This document shows positions 6,919-6,966 of a stretch of DNA of 6,966 nt, piece by piece. The first letter of the stretch is position 1. Each line of letters opens with the position of its first letter. The notes beneath the pieces were generated by a model. It saw nothing but the letters and a program-made list of their open reading frames with translations. It searched no databases and had not been told where the DNA came from. The position numbers and the translations under genes were made by a program. The stretch lies in assembly GCA_003488415.1 (NCBI GenBank), contig DNLQ01000222.1, forward strand, positions 1 through 6,966, in the 5' to 3' direction. This DNA comes from Ruminococcus sp. Lineage in GTDB: Bacteria; Bacillota; Clostridia; Oscillospirales; Ruminococcaceae.

Positions 6919-6947
6919 TTGACAAACGGGAACTGTTGTGATAAAAT
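6919..6947 (+). promoter_or_regulatory. Sigma-A-type promoter reading out of the right edge
   Basis: A consensus TTGACA (6919-6924), a 17-bp spacer ending in TGA (an extended -10 element), and TAAAAT (6942-6947). No start codon follows before the window ends, so it serves a plus-strand gene that begins outside. Confidence 0.75.
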
Positions 6948-6966
6948 ATTATTGCCGCTTGTAAAC

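Noticed and set aside
1..6966. Mobile elements, CRISPR arrays, tRNA or rRNA genes
   Set aside because: No transposase or integrase frame, no regularly spaced repeats, no terminal inverted repeats and no tRNA-like cloverleaf were seen.

Overview
The window looks like a chromosomal segment from a gut or rumen Clostridia, most likely Ruminococcus or a close Oscillospiraceae relative. That placement is an inference from roughly even GC in genes, AT-rich intergenic DNA, clean TTGACA/TATAAT-type promoters, GGAGG ribosome sites, and the protein families present. It has not been tested by a search.

Layout, left to right: (1) a divergent gene on the minus strand (1-262, runs off the left edge) encoding a small CxxC/CxxC zinc-ribbon protein with a charged Pro/Lys/Thr/Glu tail; (2) a 258-bp divergent intergenic region with one strong promoter per direction and a TGTAAA/TTTACA palindrome between them; (3) a large membrane-anchored clostripain-family (peptidase C11) cysteine protease (521-2986), closed by a strong intrinsic terminator; (4) a 14-TM-type MOP-superfamily flippase resembling SpoVB/polysaccharide exporters (3098-4645), with no visible terminator after it; (5) a paralogue of elongation factor G (EF-G2/EF-G-like, 4761-6842) with its own promoter and a terminator; (6) a final promoter at 6919-6947 reading out of the right edge towards an unseen gene.

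The genes do not look like one operon. The protease has its own promoter and terminator and the EF-G-like gene has its own promoter; the flippase has only a weak candidate promoter and may read through into the EF-G-like gene. I see no shared pathway that links protease, flippase and translation factor, and no mobile element, CRISPR array, tRNA or rRNA. The most notable points are the EF-G paralogue's altered GTPase centre (Leu in place of the catalytic His after DTPG), the duplicated Gly/Ser/Leu-rich module on both sides of the protease domain, and the unassigned C-terminal domain of the protease. I found no convincing new multi-gene system.
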